Shown in pieces: positions 9,276 to 16,700 of a DNA stretch of 64,000 nt. The stretch lies in NCBI RefSeq assembly GCF_009827495.1, contig NZ_WTZA01000002.1, forward strand, positions 310,001 through 374,000. The letters run 5' to 3'. The notes under the pieces were generated by a model. It searched no databases, was not told the origin of the DNA, and was given only the letters and a program-made list of their open reading frames with translations. The translations under genes were made by a program, and so were the position numbers. This DNA comes from Tsuneonella aeria. Its GTDB lineage: Bacteria > Pseudomonadota > Alphaproteobacteria > Sphingomonadales > Sphingomonadaceae. Within the stretch, counting starts at the first letter, position 1. Every line of letters begins with the position of its first letter.

Positions 9276-9276
9276 G

Positions 9277-10587
9277 TTACTTGGTGCTCCTGACATGGAC
9301 GCCGTCGAGAAAGACGATCTCGACCTCGATGCCGGTCGGCATCTCGACGACGGGTTGGTATTGTTCTGCGCGTTCGATGAGGTAGCGGCTGACCGTGTCG
9401 GCGGCGTCGCCCGCGCCCTGGCCGAAACCGCCGGCGAGAATGTCGGTCGGCGACAGCGCCTCGCGCTGGCCATTGGCGCCCACCTGCCCGGTGAAAATGC
9501 CGTTGGCATTGGCGGAGAAGCCGCGCCCGAAGCCGCCGACGATCCCGGCGAGCAGCGCCTGCCCGACGAGACTGCCTTCGCGGCTGACCACGCGGCCGCG
9601 CACCCCCGACTTGCCGGCAAAGGCGATGAAGCCCTTGACCTCGCTCACCGCGTAGCGGCCGCCGGGCTGCGCGCAGGTCATCCGCGCGAGCTTGACGTAG
9701 ACCTTCTCGGCCGAGAGGTCGCCGCGCGCCGCGCCGTTGACGAGGCAGCCGGTAAGGTCGGTGGTAAGCAGCCGCTTGCCGCTGACGACCGAGCGTGCGG
9801 GACCGGTGATCCTCAGCACCACGGGCAACGGATCGGTCTGGCTGGCAACGCCGGTCGAGGCATCGACCCCGACGATCACCCGCGCCGGGGCATAGGAATT
9901 GGGCGGCAGGTAATCGCGGCTCGCCTCGAGCATCAGCGCGGGCGTGCGTTCGGCCGCCGGGCGGCTCTTTGCCTCGCCCGCCTCGCCGAAGCTGAGCGTG
10001 CTGAGGCCTCCGGCCTGCGGACCCGGTGCGAGCGCGTCGTCCTGTTGCGGCCCCCGTTGCGGCTGCGGCGGCGTGGCCCCCGGCCCATAGGTCGGCGGCG
10101 GCGCGGCCGGTGCCGGTGGCTCGGCCTGGCGAACCTGCTGCAGCTCTCCGCGCAAGGCGGCGTTCTCGGCCGAGATCGCATCGATCGCCGCCTGACCGTC
10201 GCTGCGCATCTGAGCGTTTTCGGAGCGCAGCGCTTCGAGTTCCTGCTCGATCGCGGGCCGCGGCACTTGCGTTTCCTGCAGATCCTTGATCGCGCGGCCC
10301 TGCGCATCGAGCCGATTGCCGTAGGTGGCCACGAACTCGCGCTGCGAGAGGTTGCGGTTGACCAGACCGCCGGTGTCGATGGTTGTCGCGCCCTCGGTCG
10401 CGGCGCCGTCATCGTCCTCGCCGCCGAAGACGATCCATGACCCGCCGATCAGGACCAGCGCGCCCAGCCCTGCGAGCAGCAGCTTCTGCCGCCTGGCGAT
10501 CTGCGTGTTGAGGGTCCGTCGGCCTTCGGCATGACCGTTGTCGTGCGGCGCGCGTTCGGGCGCCGCCTCGGATGCGTTGGCCATCAT
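9277..10587 (-). CDS. traB: TraB, VirB10-like core complex protein
   Basis: TraB (436 residues) spans the periplasm as the VirB10 homologue of the F-type core complex. It has a cytoplasmic N-terminus, one transmembrane helix (LLLAGLGALVLIGGSWIVFG, about residues 36-55), a coiled coil (about 75-150, rich in QELEALRSENAQM-type heptads), a Pro-rich linker, then the conserved TrbI/VirB10 domain with GCLVNGAARGDL and a C-terminal VEIVFLDGV. Start at 10587 overlaps traK's stop (ATGA); a second ATG follows directly. Confidence 0.93.
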   Translation of the reverse strand: MMANASEAAPERAPHDNGHAEGRRTLNTQIARRQKLLLAGLGALVLIGGSWIVFGGEDDDGAATEGATTIDTGGLVNRNLSQREFVATYGNRLDAQGRAIKDLQETQVPRPAIEQELEALRSENAQMRSDGQAAIDAISAENAALRGELQQVRQAEPPAPAAPPPTYGPGATPPQPQRGPQQDDALAPGPQAGGLSTLSFGEAGEAKSRPAAERTPALMLEASRDYLPPNSYAPARVIVGVDASTGVASQTDPLPVVLRITGPARSVVSGKRLLTTDLTGCLVNGAARGDLSAEKVYVKLARMTCAQPGGRYAVSEVKGFIAFAGKSGVRGRVVSREGSLVGQALLAGIVGGFGRGFSANANGIFTGQVGANGQREALSPTDILAGGFGQGAGDAADTVSRYLIERAEQYQPVVEMPTGIEVEIVFLDGVHVRSTK

Positions 10588-11405
10588 TCGAGCCCTCCGG
10601 TGCTGAAGACAAGGAAAGCGCTGGTCGCTTCGCCGGGAGGCAGCGTGTCGCGGCCATAGGCGAAGGCGAGCGCGCCCGCGGGCGCCTCGCGTTCCTCGCC
10701 GAGCGCGATCGGATCCTTGCCCATGTTGCGGATGAGAAAGCGCTGGCCGGTCAGCGCCGCCCCGTCGTACTGCGCGACCTGCTGGACCTCGATGGCGCCG
10801 GTACGGCGCGGCCGCGACAGTTCGGCGCGCGCCGAGAAACCCGGCAGCACCCCATCGCTCGCCATCGCCTCGATCAGACGGATGGCGGCTTCGTTCTGGC
10901 CGCTTTCCTGTTCCCATTCGGCCGCCTCGCTGCGAACGAGCGCCGGATTGGTGATGAACAGCTGGCCCGCGTCCACGCCGCCGAGGCGGCAGGCGAACCG
11001 GTAGACGTAGCCGGCCTTGCTGGTGGCGAAGAAACTGACCTTGTCCGAGGCGAACTGCGGCGGCACCGAGATGTAGATGTCGCCGCGCACCGGCTCGTGG
11101 GTCACCTGGAAGTCGTTGTAGGGAAAGCCGCTGGCGATCTTCGAGACATTGGCAAAGCCGTCCTCGACCAATGCGATGCGCGTCAGCTCGCCGCGTGCGA
11201 GTTCGCAGTCGATCGTCGCGTTGTCCGCCGCCTCGACGAACTGGTCGGCGTGCGCGGGGACCGCGGTGAGCGCGAACGATGCCGCCACGAAGGCCGCGCC
11301 GATCGCACGCAGCCCGCTGTCGGGAACCCGGCTCGCGCCGACGCAGAAACAGGCAAGGCCGGTCCCGGCGAGCGCCGCGCTCAGCGGCGTGGAAAAGAGG
11401 CTCAC
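10584..11405 (-). CDS. traK: TraK, VirB9-like secretin-type core protein
   Basis: TraK (273 residues) is the VirB9-like outer-membrane-proximal part of the transfer core complex. A long N-terminal region ends in a signal peptide with cleavage near VPAHA|DQFVEA. The mature chain shows beta-rich segments (GDIYISVPPQFA, VSFFATSKAGYVYRF) and a C-terminal RFLIRNMGKDPIAL block typical of TraK. The leader is longer than usual, so an internal start is possible. It overlaps traE and traB by four bases each. Confidence 0.88.
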   Translation of the reverse strand: MSLFSTPLSAALAGTGLACFCVGASRVPDSGLRAIGAAFVAASFALTAVPAHADQFVEAADNATIDCELARGELTRIALVEDGFANVSKIASGFPYNDFQVTHEPVRGDIYISVPPQFASDKVSFFATSKAGYVYRFACRLGGVDAGQLFITNPALVRSEAAEWEQESGQNEAAIRLIEAMASDGVLPGFSARAELSRPRRTGAIEVQQVAQYDGAALTGQRFLIRNMGKDPIALGEEREAPAGALAFAYGRDTLPPGEATSAFLVFSTGGLE

Positions 11406-11968
11406 GATGGCTGCTCCTCGTCTGTTGAGATTTGCTCGAAGCCCGTAAGTCCGAGCGAAAGCCCGCGCTTCGCCCAGGCAAAGCGGAAGGTCCGTTCCTG
11501 ACTCGCGATCACCTGCGCTCCGACGAACGTCTTGAGCGTGCCGGTGACGCTTGCGGAGAGGCTCTTGGTGTCGACCAGCATCGAGCGGATCACGAAGGCC
11601 TGGCTGACGTCCGAGCCGCGCTGCTCGTCGACGATCTTGACGAGATCGGCCTTCAGGCGCCCGTGCGCCGTCGGATCGGCCACTTTCAGGATCTGCTCCA
11701 TCCAGTAGTCGAGGCTTTCGGGCGAGCGGTTCAGGAGCATCAACGCGGTGTCGCGGGTGACGAGCTCGAGGTAATGCATATCGATCCCGCCGCTCGAGAC
11801 TGTCAGCGTCTCGGCGGTGACCGGCACGAGAACAACCTGCTCATCGCGGGTGATTGCGGCGCCGATACCCAGCACGCTGGTCGCTGCCAGAATGGCGCTC
11901 AGCCCTGCGAAGCGGTTGCGCTGAGCGAGATACCGTTGGGCCTGCGCATGCGCGAATTCGGTTTGCAT
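11402..11968 (-). CDS. traE: TraE, VirB8-like inner-membrane component
   Basis: TraE (188 residues) is the bitopic inner-membrane protein of F-type systems with a VirB8-like periplasmic domain. The N-terminus (QRYLAQRNRFAGL) is cytoplasmic and one membrane helix follows at about residues 22-40. The periplasmic part contains HYLELVTRDTALMLLNRSPESLDYWMEQ (here broken up: YLELV, LMLLNRSPES) and the VTGTLKTFVG core, both characteristic. It sits between traL and traK. Confidence 0.9.
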   Translation of the reverse strand: MQTEFAHAQAQRYLAQRNRFAGLSAILAATSVLGIGAAITRDEQVVLVPVTAETLTVSSGGIDMHYLELVTRDTALMLLNRSPESLDYWMEQILKVADPTAHGRLKADLVKIVDEQRGSDVSQAFVIRSMLVDTKSLSASVTGTLKTFVGAQVIASQERTFRFAWAKRGLSLGLTGFEQISTDEEQPS

Positions 11969-11981
11969 GTCGGTCCTCCTC

Positions 11982-12269
11982 TCAGCCGGCCAGCAGGCGG
12001 CAATGGGAGGGCGGCGTGGCTTTCAATCCCAGGAAGCTCCCGGGCAGATACCAGTAGGCAGCATGCACCAGTTTCGACCCAGCATTGCCTGCCTTCGCCT
12101 TCCGCAGGGCGAACCAGGTCACGACCGATAGGCCCGTGCCGATGATGATGTGCTGCGCAAGAATGCCCCAGGCGAACGGGACGAGAAGTCCCGCAAACTC
12201 GTCGATGGTCCAGAAGCCGATGAGCTCCGGATCGTCGAGCCGCCGTGGAACAAGGTATCTGTCGGCCAT
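11982..12269 (-). CDS. traL: TraL, pilus assembly membrane protein
   Basis: TraL (95 residues) is a small inner-membrane protein of F-type pilus assembly, comparable with VirB3. It begins with the typical basic and acidic head (YLVPRRLDDPELIGFWTIDE) and has one long hydrophobic region (about residues 30-53). A conserved HAAYWYLPG block near the C-terminus is diagnostic. It lies between the pilin-like gene and traE. Confidence 0.92.
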   Translation of the reverse strand: MADRYLVPRRLDDPELIGFWTIDEFAGLLVPFAWGILAQHIIIGTGLSVVTWFALRKAKAGNAGSKLVHAAYWYLPGSFLGLKATPPSHCRLLAG

Positions 12270-12298
12270 GATGCCGCCCTCCTGCCGTTAGACCGCTG

Positions 12299-12613
12299 TC
12301 AGATGACCGCGGTCACGACCGAGGTGACGATCGGCACCCCGGTGCCGACGCCGATCCCGACACCCACCGGCACCGCCACCTGCCCGAGCGCAAAGCGCCC
12401 CGAGGCGAGCGCGATGAGGCCGCCGGCGAGCGACATGACGGTGATGATCTTGCCGCCCGAGCCTTCGAGAAAGTCGGTAAACTTCTGCAGCGCCGGATCG
12501 AACGTGGTGTCGGCGCCGGCATAGGCGGCACCGGCGCAGGCGAGCGCTATGATGGTGGGAAGAATGTAGTCGCGGCCCCGGGGGCGGGCGGCGCTGAGCG
12601 GCTTGGTGATCAT
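12299..12613 (-). CDS. traA: TraA-like conjugative pilin precursor
   Basis: A 104-residue candidate pilin. A long leader (about 32 residues, hydrophobic core YILPTIIALACAGAAYA) ends in a peptidase site after AYA, leaving a mature chain of about 72 residues, close to F pilin. The mature part has two hydrophobic segments (KIITVMSLAGGLIALASG; VAVPVGVGIGVGTGVPI) around a short loop. Start at 12613 has GGAG about ten bases upstream. It is the first gene of the operon, immediately before traL, as traA is in F. Pilin sequences diverge strongly, so the call is by size, topology and position. Confidence 0.75.
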   Translation of the reverse strand: MITKPLSAARPRGRDYILPTIIALACAGAAYAGADTTFDPALQKFTDFLEGSGGKIITVMSLAGGLIALASGRFALGQVAVPVGVGIGVGTGVPIVTSVVTAVI

Positions 12614-12656
12614 CGGGAGAAACTCCGGGAAGGTTGAACATCGAACCAGCGAGCAT

Positions 12657-12671
12657 GTTCGCTGTATGTTC
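12657..12671 (-). promoter_or_regulatory. Candidate LexA (SOS) box upstream of tra pilin
   Basis: GTTC (12657-12660), seven bases, GTTC (12668-12671). This is the alphaproteobacterial LexA recognition pattern described in Caulobacter, Rhodobacter and Rhizobium. It lies 44-58 bases upstream of the first tra start codon (12613), within the expected promoter. Sequence match only; binding is inferred. Confidence 0.55.
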
Positions 12672-12896
12672 ATTCCTCGCCTCGAAGCCGGGGTGTAGGA
12701 AAACGCCGAGTGCATTTCGCGCTCGTTCGCCAAGCGAAAAGCGACATGGATGTGGATCCGGGCCGGGTTCCGCGCTGACCGCGCGGCCAAATGCGCCAAC
12801 TTAGCTCCTTTCTGCGCGAGGCTTGCCGTGAATTGCGATCCGGCAGCCAGAATCCGCGCGAATCGCCATAGGAAGCTGATTCGTTCCTTCCTCTAT

Positions 12897-12911
12897 GTTC
12901 CCTTCTTGTTC
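12897..12911 (+). promoter_or_regulatory. Candidate LexA (SOS) box upstream of the HTH regulator
   Basis: A second GTTC-N7-GTTC (12897-12900 and 12908-12911), 73 bases upstream of the regulator's ATG at 12984. It lies in a C/T-rich tract, so a chance match is more likely than for the first box. The pairing of one box with each divergent unit is what makes it notable. Confidence 0.4.
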
Positions 12912-12983
12912 TTTTCGTTTTCCTACAGCCTTCCTTCGCGGTTAGTCCTCGAGTCGATCACCAACACGCGAAAGGATTCGTCG

Positions 12984-13475
12984 ATGACAAACATGGCGCT
13001 CTTTGCCGAACACCAGGTTCGCGCAGACCTCGCCCGGCTGCTGCTTGCCGCAGTCGAGGCCAGCGGCCGGACGCGCTGCGATATCGCGCGCGATGCGCAG
13101 ATTCATAAAGATGCCCTGCGCCGTGTCTTAACAGGCGAGCGCTCTGCCAGCCTCGGCGAGGCCTTGCGCATTCTTGCCGCGAGCGGCGTTACCCCTCAGG
13201 CCCATATCCTGCTGTTCCTCGTCAGCAGCGGCGATCATGCGATTGCCTGGCTGCAATCGGATCTCGCGCAGTTCTTCGAAGACTTCACCGGCGAGCTGCC
13301 GTCAGCACTCGAGCGCGTCCTGGGCAACCAGGTCCACAATGTGAGACCGCGCTGGGCCAAAGGCACGGCGCACCGCGTAGCCCGGCTCCTGTCCGACCAT
13401 ATCGATGAACTCGAGCGCAGGGATGCGCTACTCGGCGATGGGTTCGCTTCCGGCCAGGGAGGTCATCATGGGTGA
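12984..13475 (+). CDS. HTH (XRE-like) regulator divergent from tra
   Basis: A 163-residue protein. Its N-terminal 65 residues read as a helix-turn-helix of the Cro/CI type (LLLAAVEASGRTRCDIARDA, then IHKDALRRVLTGE, then SLGEALRILAASGV). The C-terminal part is helical and ends in a short Gly/His tail. The ATG at 12984 has AAAGGA about eight bases upstream; the frame is open further upstream but without a Shine-Dalgarno. It overlaps alpA by eight bases. Its position opposite the tra operon suggests it controls transfer (inference). Confidence 0.78.
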   Translation: MTNMALFAEHQVRADLARLLLAAVEASGRTRCDIARDAQIHKDALRRVLTGERSASLGEALRILAASGVTPQAHILLFLVSSGDHAIAWLQSDLAQFFEDFTGELPSALERVLGNQVHNVRPRWAKGTAHRVARLLSDHIDELERRDALLGDGFASGQGGHHG

Positions 13476-13683
13476 GGCGATCGATCCTGCAGCGCCTGAG
13501 CCGCGCAAGGTCCCGCGCCTTATCCGTCTCCCTGAAGTCAAGCACCGGGTCGGACTGGGCCGATCGACGATCTACCGCTGGATGGCCGAGGGCAGGTTTC
13601 CGAAGCCCGTGCAGCTCGGCGGCTACGCCGTTGCCTGGGTAGAAGAGGATGTTGAGAACTGGATAGAAACGGTAAGGTCCTGA
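13468..13683 (+). CDS. alpA: AlpA-family excisionase/transcriptional regulator
   Basis: A 71-residue winged-helix protein of the AlpA/MerR-like excisionase family. The core RLPEVKHRVGLGRSTIYRWM, then EGRFPKPVQLGG and VAWVEEDVENWIE, are the standard AlpA blocks. It starts within the last codons of the HTH gene (ATG at 13468), so the two form one unit. AlpA proteins regulate integrase or plasmid functions and are common on mobile elements. No integrase is in the window. Confidence 0.88.
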   Translation: MGEAIDPAAPEPRKVPRLIRLPEVKHRVGLGRSTIYRWMAEGRFPKPVQLGGYAVAWVEEDVENWIETVRS

Positions 13684-13772
13684 TCGGGATCTTCTCGATA
13701 CCGGTTTTTTGCACCCACAGTCGCTGAAGCAACGGTATCTCCCCCCAGCCATCCTGCCACGGAATTCGAGGG

Positions 13773-13788
13773 CCACCCTTCTTGGTGG
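13773..13788. repeat. Short hairpin between alpA and the czc region
   Basis: CCACC (13773-13777), six-base loop, GGTGG (13784-13788). There is no T-run on the plus strand, but a T6 lies on the 5' side when read on the minus strand. It is the only structure I see in the 147-bp gap and may mark the boundary between transfer and metal-resistance genes. Confidence 0.3.
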
Positions 13789-13830
13789 TTGAAAAAACGG
13801 ACTGTTCTGCGCTAGGAAGCGCCACATCTG

Positions 13831-14205
13831 ATGACTCGCACCTATCGCCATCTTGTCCTGCATCCCTTAAGCGTCCTGCTGCTGCTGGTCGCGATGGTGT
13901 TCGCGACCGCAGCAGATGCGGCTACCTGTGGGGCCGAGGTGGCGCCAGGCGATTCGATGGCCGTATCGACAGCATCGTATGCGGAGGTTGGATCCTCGGG
14001 TGATGAGGAGCAACAGGATGACAAGGGTGTTCCGACAGATCAGGACGGCATCTGCGGGCATGGCCACTGCCATCACAGCGCGAGCGTCTCTGGAACAGTG
14101 CAGATGGGCCAGGGTCCTAGCTCTGCAGCCGCAATAGAACCCGCGAAGATCCTCCCTCTTTCTTCGGACGAGAACGCGCGCCTGAGACGCCCTCCTCGCG
14201 CCTGA
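13831..14205 (+). CDS. Exported His-rich small protein ahead of czcC
   Basis: A 124-residue protein with a signal peptide (LSVLLLLVAMVFATAADA) and an acidic, Asp/Glu/Gln-rich mature chain. It contains a potential metal-binding cluster GICGHGHCHHS at about residues 74-84 plus an earlier Cys. No family recognised. Small exported proteins with Cys/His clusters are often found in front of CzcCBA-type operons, where a periplasmic metal-binding role is presumed. A terminator-like hairpin separates it from czcC. Confidence 0.65.
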   Translation: MTRTYRHLVLHPLSVLLLLVAMVFATAADAATCGAEVAPGDSMAVSTASYAEVGSSGDEEQQDDKGVPTDQDGICGHGHCHHSASVSGTVQMGQGPSSAAAIEPAKILPLSSDENARLRRPPRA

Positions 14206-14216
14206 CAAGACCAAAC

Positions 14217-14239
14217 GCGCCGCTCCTGGCGGCGCTTTT
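14217..14239 (+). terminator. Terminator/attenuator-like hairpin before czcC
   Basis: GCGCCGC (14217-14223), loop TCCTG, GCGGCGC (14229-14235), then TTTT. A 7-bp all-GC stem followed by a short U-run fits an intrinsic terminator. It lies 30 bases upstream of czcC within a tandem gene set, so partial termination or attenuation is plausible. Confidence 0.55.
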
Positions 14240-14268
14240 CGGATTGTCAGCACAGGAAGAACTCAGAA

Positions 14269-15522
14269 ATGTCAGCCAGAACATGGCGGGGCGCCCTAAT
14301 CGCGGGGCTGTCCTTCGCCGCATTCGCGATGCCTGCGGAGGCGCAGGAGCGCGAGCTTCTTTCGCTCGAAGAGGCCTTGAGCCGGTCAGGCTTGTCCGAG
14401 GGTGCCGCCGAAACGCAATCGAATCCTCGGATCGTCGGACCACGCGCCGACACCGAGGCAGCGCAGGCGCTGGTCGGTCAGGCCCGCTTGAGGCCGAATC
14501 CGGAGCTCTCGTTCGAGGTCGAGAATATCGCCGGAAGCGGCGCGTTCTCCGGGCTGAGTGCAACCGAATATACGCTTTCGGTCGGACAGCGGCTCGAGCT
14601 TGGCGGTAAGCGCAGCGCTCGCGTCCAGGCTGCCGAAGCCCAGGCGCAACTTGCGAACGTTCGGGCTGATCTGGCGGAAGCCGAGCTCGGCTTTCTTGTG
14701 CGCGAGCGCTATGTAGTTGCCGCGGCGGCAGCGTCACGGGTGGAGCTGGCGCTCGACATCGTCGAGAGGAATGTCGAACTTGCCCGAATAGCTGGCGTGC
14801 TCGTCGAGGTTGGTCGGGAGCCACCGCTCCGGGGATTGCGCGCCCAGGCGGCACTGGCCGAAGCGCGAGCGGAACTGCAGGCTGCCGAGGCAGCCAGTCT
14901 GGCCGCGCGCACCGCGCTTGCAGCGCTCTGGTCGGATGAGGGTGCTCCGCCGGTAGTTCCGAGCGACTTTCCCGACATCGTGCCGCCAAGCACAGTTCTG
15001 GTCTCTACGACGGGGCTTCAACTGCAAGCGGCGCGTGCCGAAAGCCGGGCGGCCGAAGCCGAGATCGACCGCGAGCGCAGCTTGCGCGTTCCCGACCCGG
15101 TGGTCTCTGCCGGTGTGCGGCGCTTCGAGGAAACCAATGACAATGCGTTTCTCGTCGGCGTCTCCATCCCGCTTCCCTTCGCCAACCGCAACCAGGGCAA
15201 CATCGCCGCTGCCGAGGCGCGGCTGCGTGCGGCCAATGCCCGCGAGGCGATAGCGCTTGCCGATTTCGAACAGGCGGTGACCCGCGCCCGGGCGCAATAC
15301 CTCGCTGCCGAAGCGCGCGTCGAAACACTTTCCGCAACGTCACTCCCACAGGCCGAGGAAGCGCTGCGGCTTGTCCGCATCGGCTACCGCAATGGCCGTT
15401 TCCCGCTGATCGAGGTCCTGAGCGCCGCAGAAGCGCGCGACGATATCCGCGAGGCCCTGATCGCCGCGCAGGAAGACCAGGGACAAGCTGCCGCCGAGCT
15501 CATCAGGCTGGCCGCACAATGA
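14269..15522 (+). CDS. czcC: CzcC-like outer-membrane efflux protein
   Basis: A 417-residue TolC-superfamily outer-membrane channel for RND metal efflux. It has a signal peptide (AGLSFAAFAMPAEAQ), then two OEP repeats of long helices with NPELSFEVENIAGSG and SVGQRLELGGKRSARV in the first half and VSIPLPFANRNQGNIAAAEA in the second, all common in CzcC/CusC. Start at 14269 has AGGAAG nearby. The stop overlaps czcB (ATGA at 15519-15522). Substrate (Co/Zn/Cd) is inferred from czcA type and neighbours. Confidence 0.93.
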   Translation: MSARTWRGALIAGLSFAAFAMPAEAQERELLSLEEALSRSGLSEGAAETQSNPRIVGPRADTEAAQALVGQARLRPNPELSFEVENIAGSGAFSGLSATEYTLSVGQRLELGGKRSARVQAAEAQAQLANVRADLAEAELGFLVRERYVVAAAAASRVELALDIVERNVELARIAGVLVEVGREPPLRGLRAQAALAEARAELQAAEAASLAARTALAALWSDEGAPPVVPSDFPDIVPPSTVLVSTTGLQLQAARAESRAAEAEIDRERSLRVPDPVVSAGVRRFEETNDNAFLVGVSIPLPFANRNQGNIAAAEARLRAANAREAIALADFEQAVTRARAQYLAAEARVETLSATSLPQAEEALRLVRIGYRNGRFPLIEVLSAAEARDDIREALIAAQEDQGQAAAELIRLAAQ

Positions 15523-16700
15523 GGAATATCTCCATGAACCGCAGAAAACTGGCGATCATCGCCGGGATTGCCATTCTCGCTGCAGCGCTGCTGCTGTTCC
15601 TCTGGCCTGACGACGAAGGCGACACGCACGCCGAGGGCGGCGCGCACGCGGGAGAAGAAGCGAGCGAGTCCGAACTTCCCGAAGGACTGGTCCTCCTTGC
15701 CGAAGAGCAAATCCGCGCCGCCGATATCGAGCTCGCCACCCTCCAGACCGGCGCTGCGGTCGAACTCGTTTTTCCGGCCACCGTCGCGGCGAGCCCGTCT
15801 GCGAGCGCGCGGATCGATGCACGGGCATCGGGCGTCGTGCGCAGCATCGGCAAGACGCTCGGCGATTATGTCCGCCAGGGGGAAACAGTGGCACGCATCG
15901 AAAGCGCCGATGCTGCAGCGCTCGCCTCGCAGCTGAGTGCTGCCCGCGCGCGCGTTACCGAGCTTTCGGCCGCTTACGAGCGCGAGCGCCGCCTGTTCGA
16001 GGCCAATGTAACCGCGCGGCAGGACCTCGAGGCCGCCCGCGCCAATCTCGATGTTGCCCGTTCCGAACTGAACCGCGCCCAAGCCGCGGTCGCCGCTGCT
16101 GGTGTCAGCGGCGATGGTCGTTCGCTCGCCGTAACAAGCCCCCTTTCAGGGCGCGTGACGGCAGCTCCGATCGTGCTCGGCTCCTTCGTCGATGCGGGCG
16201 AGGAGCTCTATCGCGTTGTCAATCCCAACGGCATGCAGGTTGAGGTCGCCCTGCCGTCGGAGGATGCCGCACGTATCCAGCCTGGCGACGAAGCGGCGCT
16301 AATCGTTGGCGACGGCCGCGAGATCGGCGCGCGCGTGCGGTCGGTGACGCCTTCGCTCGATCCTGAAAGCCGCAGCGCGACTGCGGTGCTTACCCTGGCA
16401 CGTCCGATCCCCGGCCTTCAGCCGGGCGCCTTCCTTCAAGCGCGGATTCGTCCCTCCGGCGAAATCGACCAGACCCGCATCGCCGTGCCCGAAGACGCAG
16501 TGCAGGTGCTCGAAGGACGCGACGTCGTCTTCGTGCGGACGCAGCGCGGGTTCCAGGCACGGGAGGTGCAAACGGGCAGCCGTTCCGCAGGGATGGTGAC
16601 CATTCTTTCGGGTCTCCAGCCCGGATGGCGCATCGCCACCGACAACGCCTTTCTGCTGAAGGCCGAGCTCGAGAAGGAGGGCGCCGAACATGGCCATTGA
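15519..16700 (+). CDS. czcB: CzcB-like periplasmic adaptor
   Basis: A 393-residue membrane-fusion protein linking the RND pump to the outer-membrane channel. It has an N-terminal anchor (LAIIAGIAILAAALLLFLW), then an acidic His-containing segment (HAEGGAHAGEE), a lipoyl-like half (ASGVVRSIGKTLGDYVRQGE), a coiled-coil hairpin (about residues 130-190) and a beta-barrel domain. A second ATG six codons in (MNRRK) could be the true start. It overlaps czcA by 11 bases. Confidence 0.93.
   Translation: MRNISMNRRKLAIIAGIAILAAALLLFLWPDDEGDTHAEGGAHAGEEASESELPEGLVLLAEEQIRAADIELATLQTGAAVELVFPATVAASPSASARIDARASGVVRSIGKTLGDYVRQGETVARIESADAAALASQLSAARARVTELSAAYERERRLFEANVTARQDLEAARANLDVARSELNRAQAAVAAAGVSGDGRSLAVTSPLSGRVTAAPIVLGSFVDAGEELYRVVNPNGMQVEVALPSEDAARIQPGDEAALIVGDGREIGARVRSVTPSLDPESRSATAVLTLARPIPGLQPGAFLQARIRPSGEIDQTRIAVPEDAVQVLEGRDVVFVRTQRGFQAREVQTGSRSAGMVTILSGLQPGWRIATDNAFLLKAELEKEGAEHGH

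Larger units (their letters stand above)
12614..12983. promoter_or_regulatory. Divergent control region of the tra operon and its regulator
   Basis: This 370-bp noncoding stretch separates the minus-strand tra operon from the plus-strand HTH regulator and must hold both promoters. It contains two perfect GTTC-N7-GTTC direct repeats, annotated separately, and a pyrimidine-rich tract at about 12880-12930. Between 12636 and 12671 GAACAT occurs once and ATGTTC twice, the latter 11 bp apart, which puts them on one face of the helix. I see no open frame worth calling. Confidence 0.7.
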
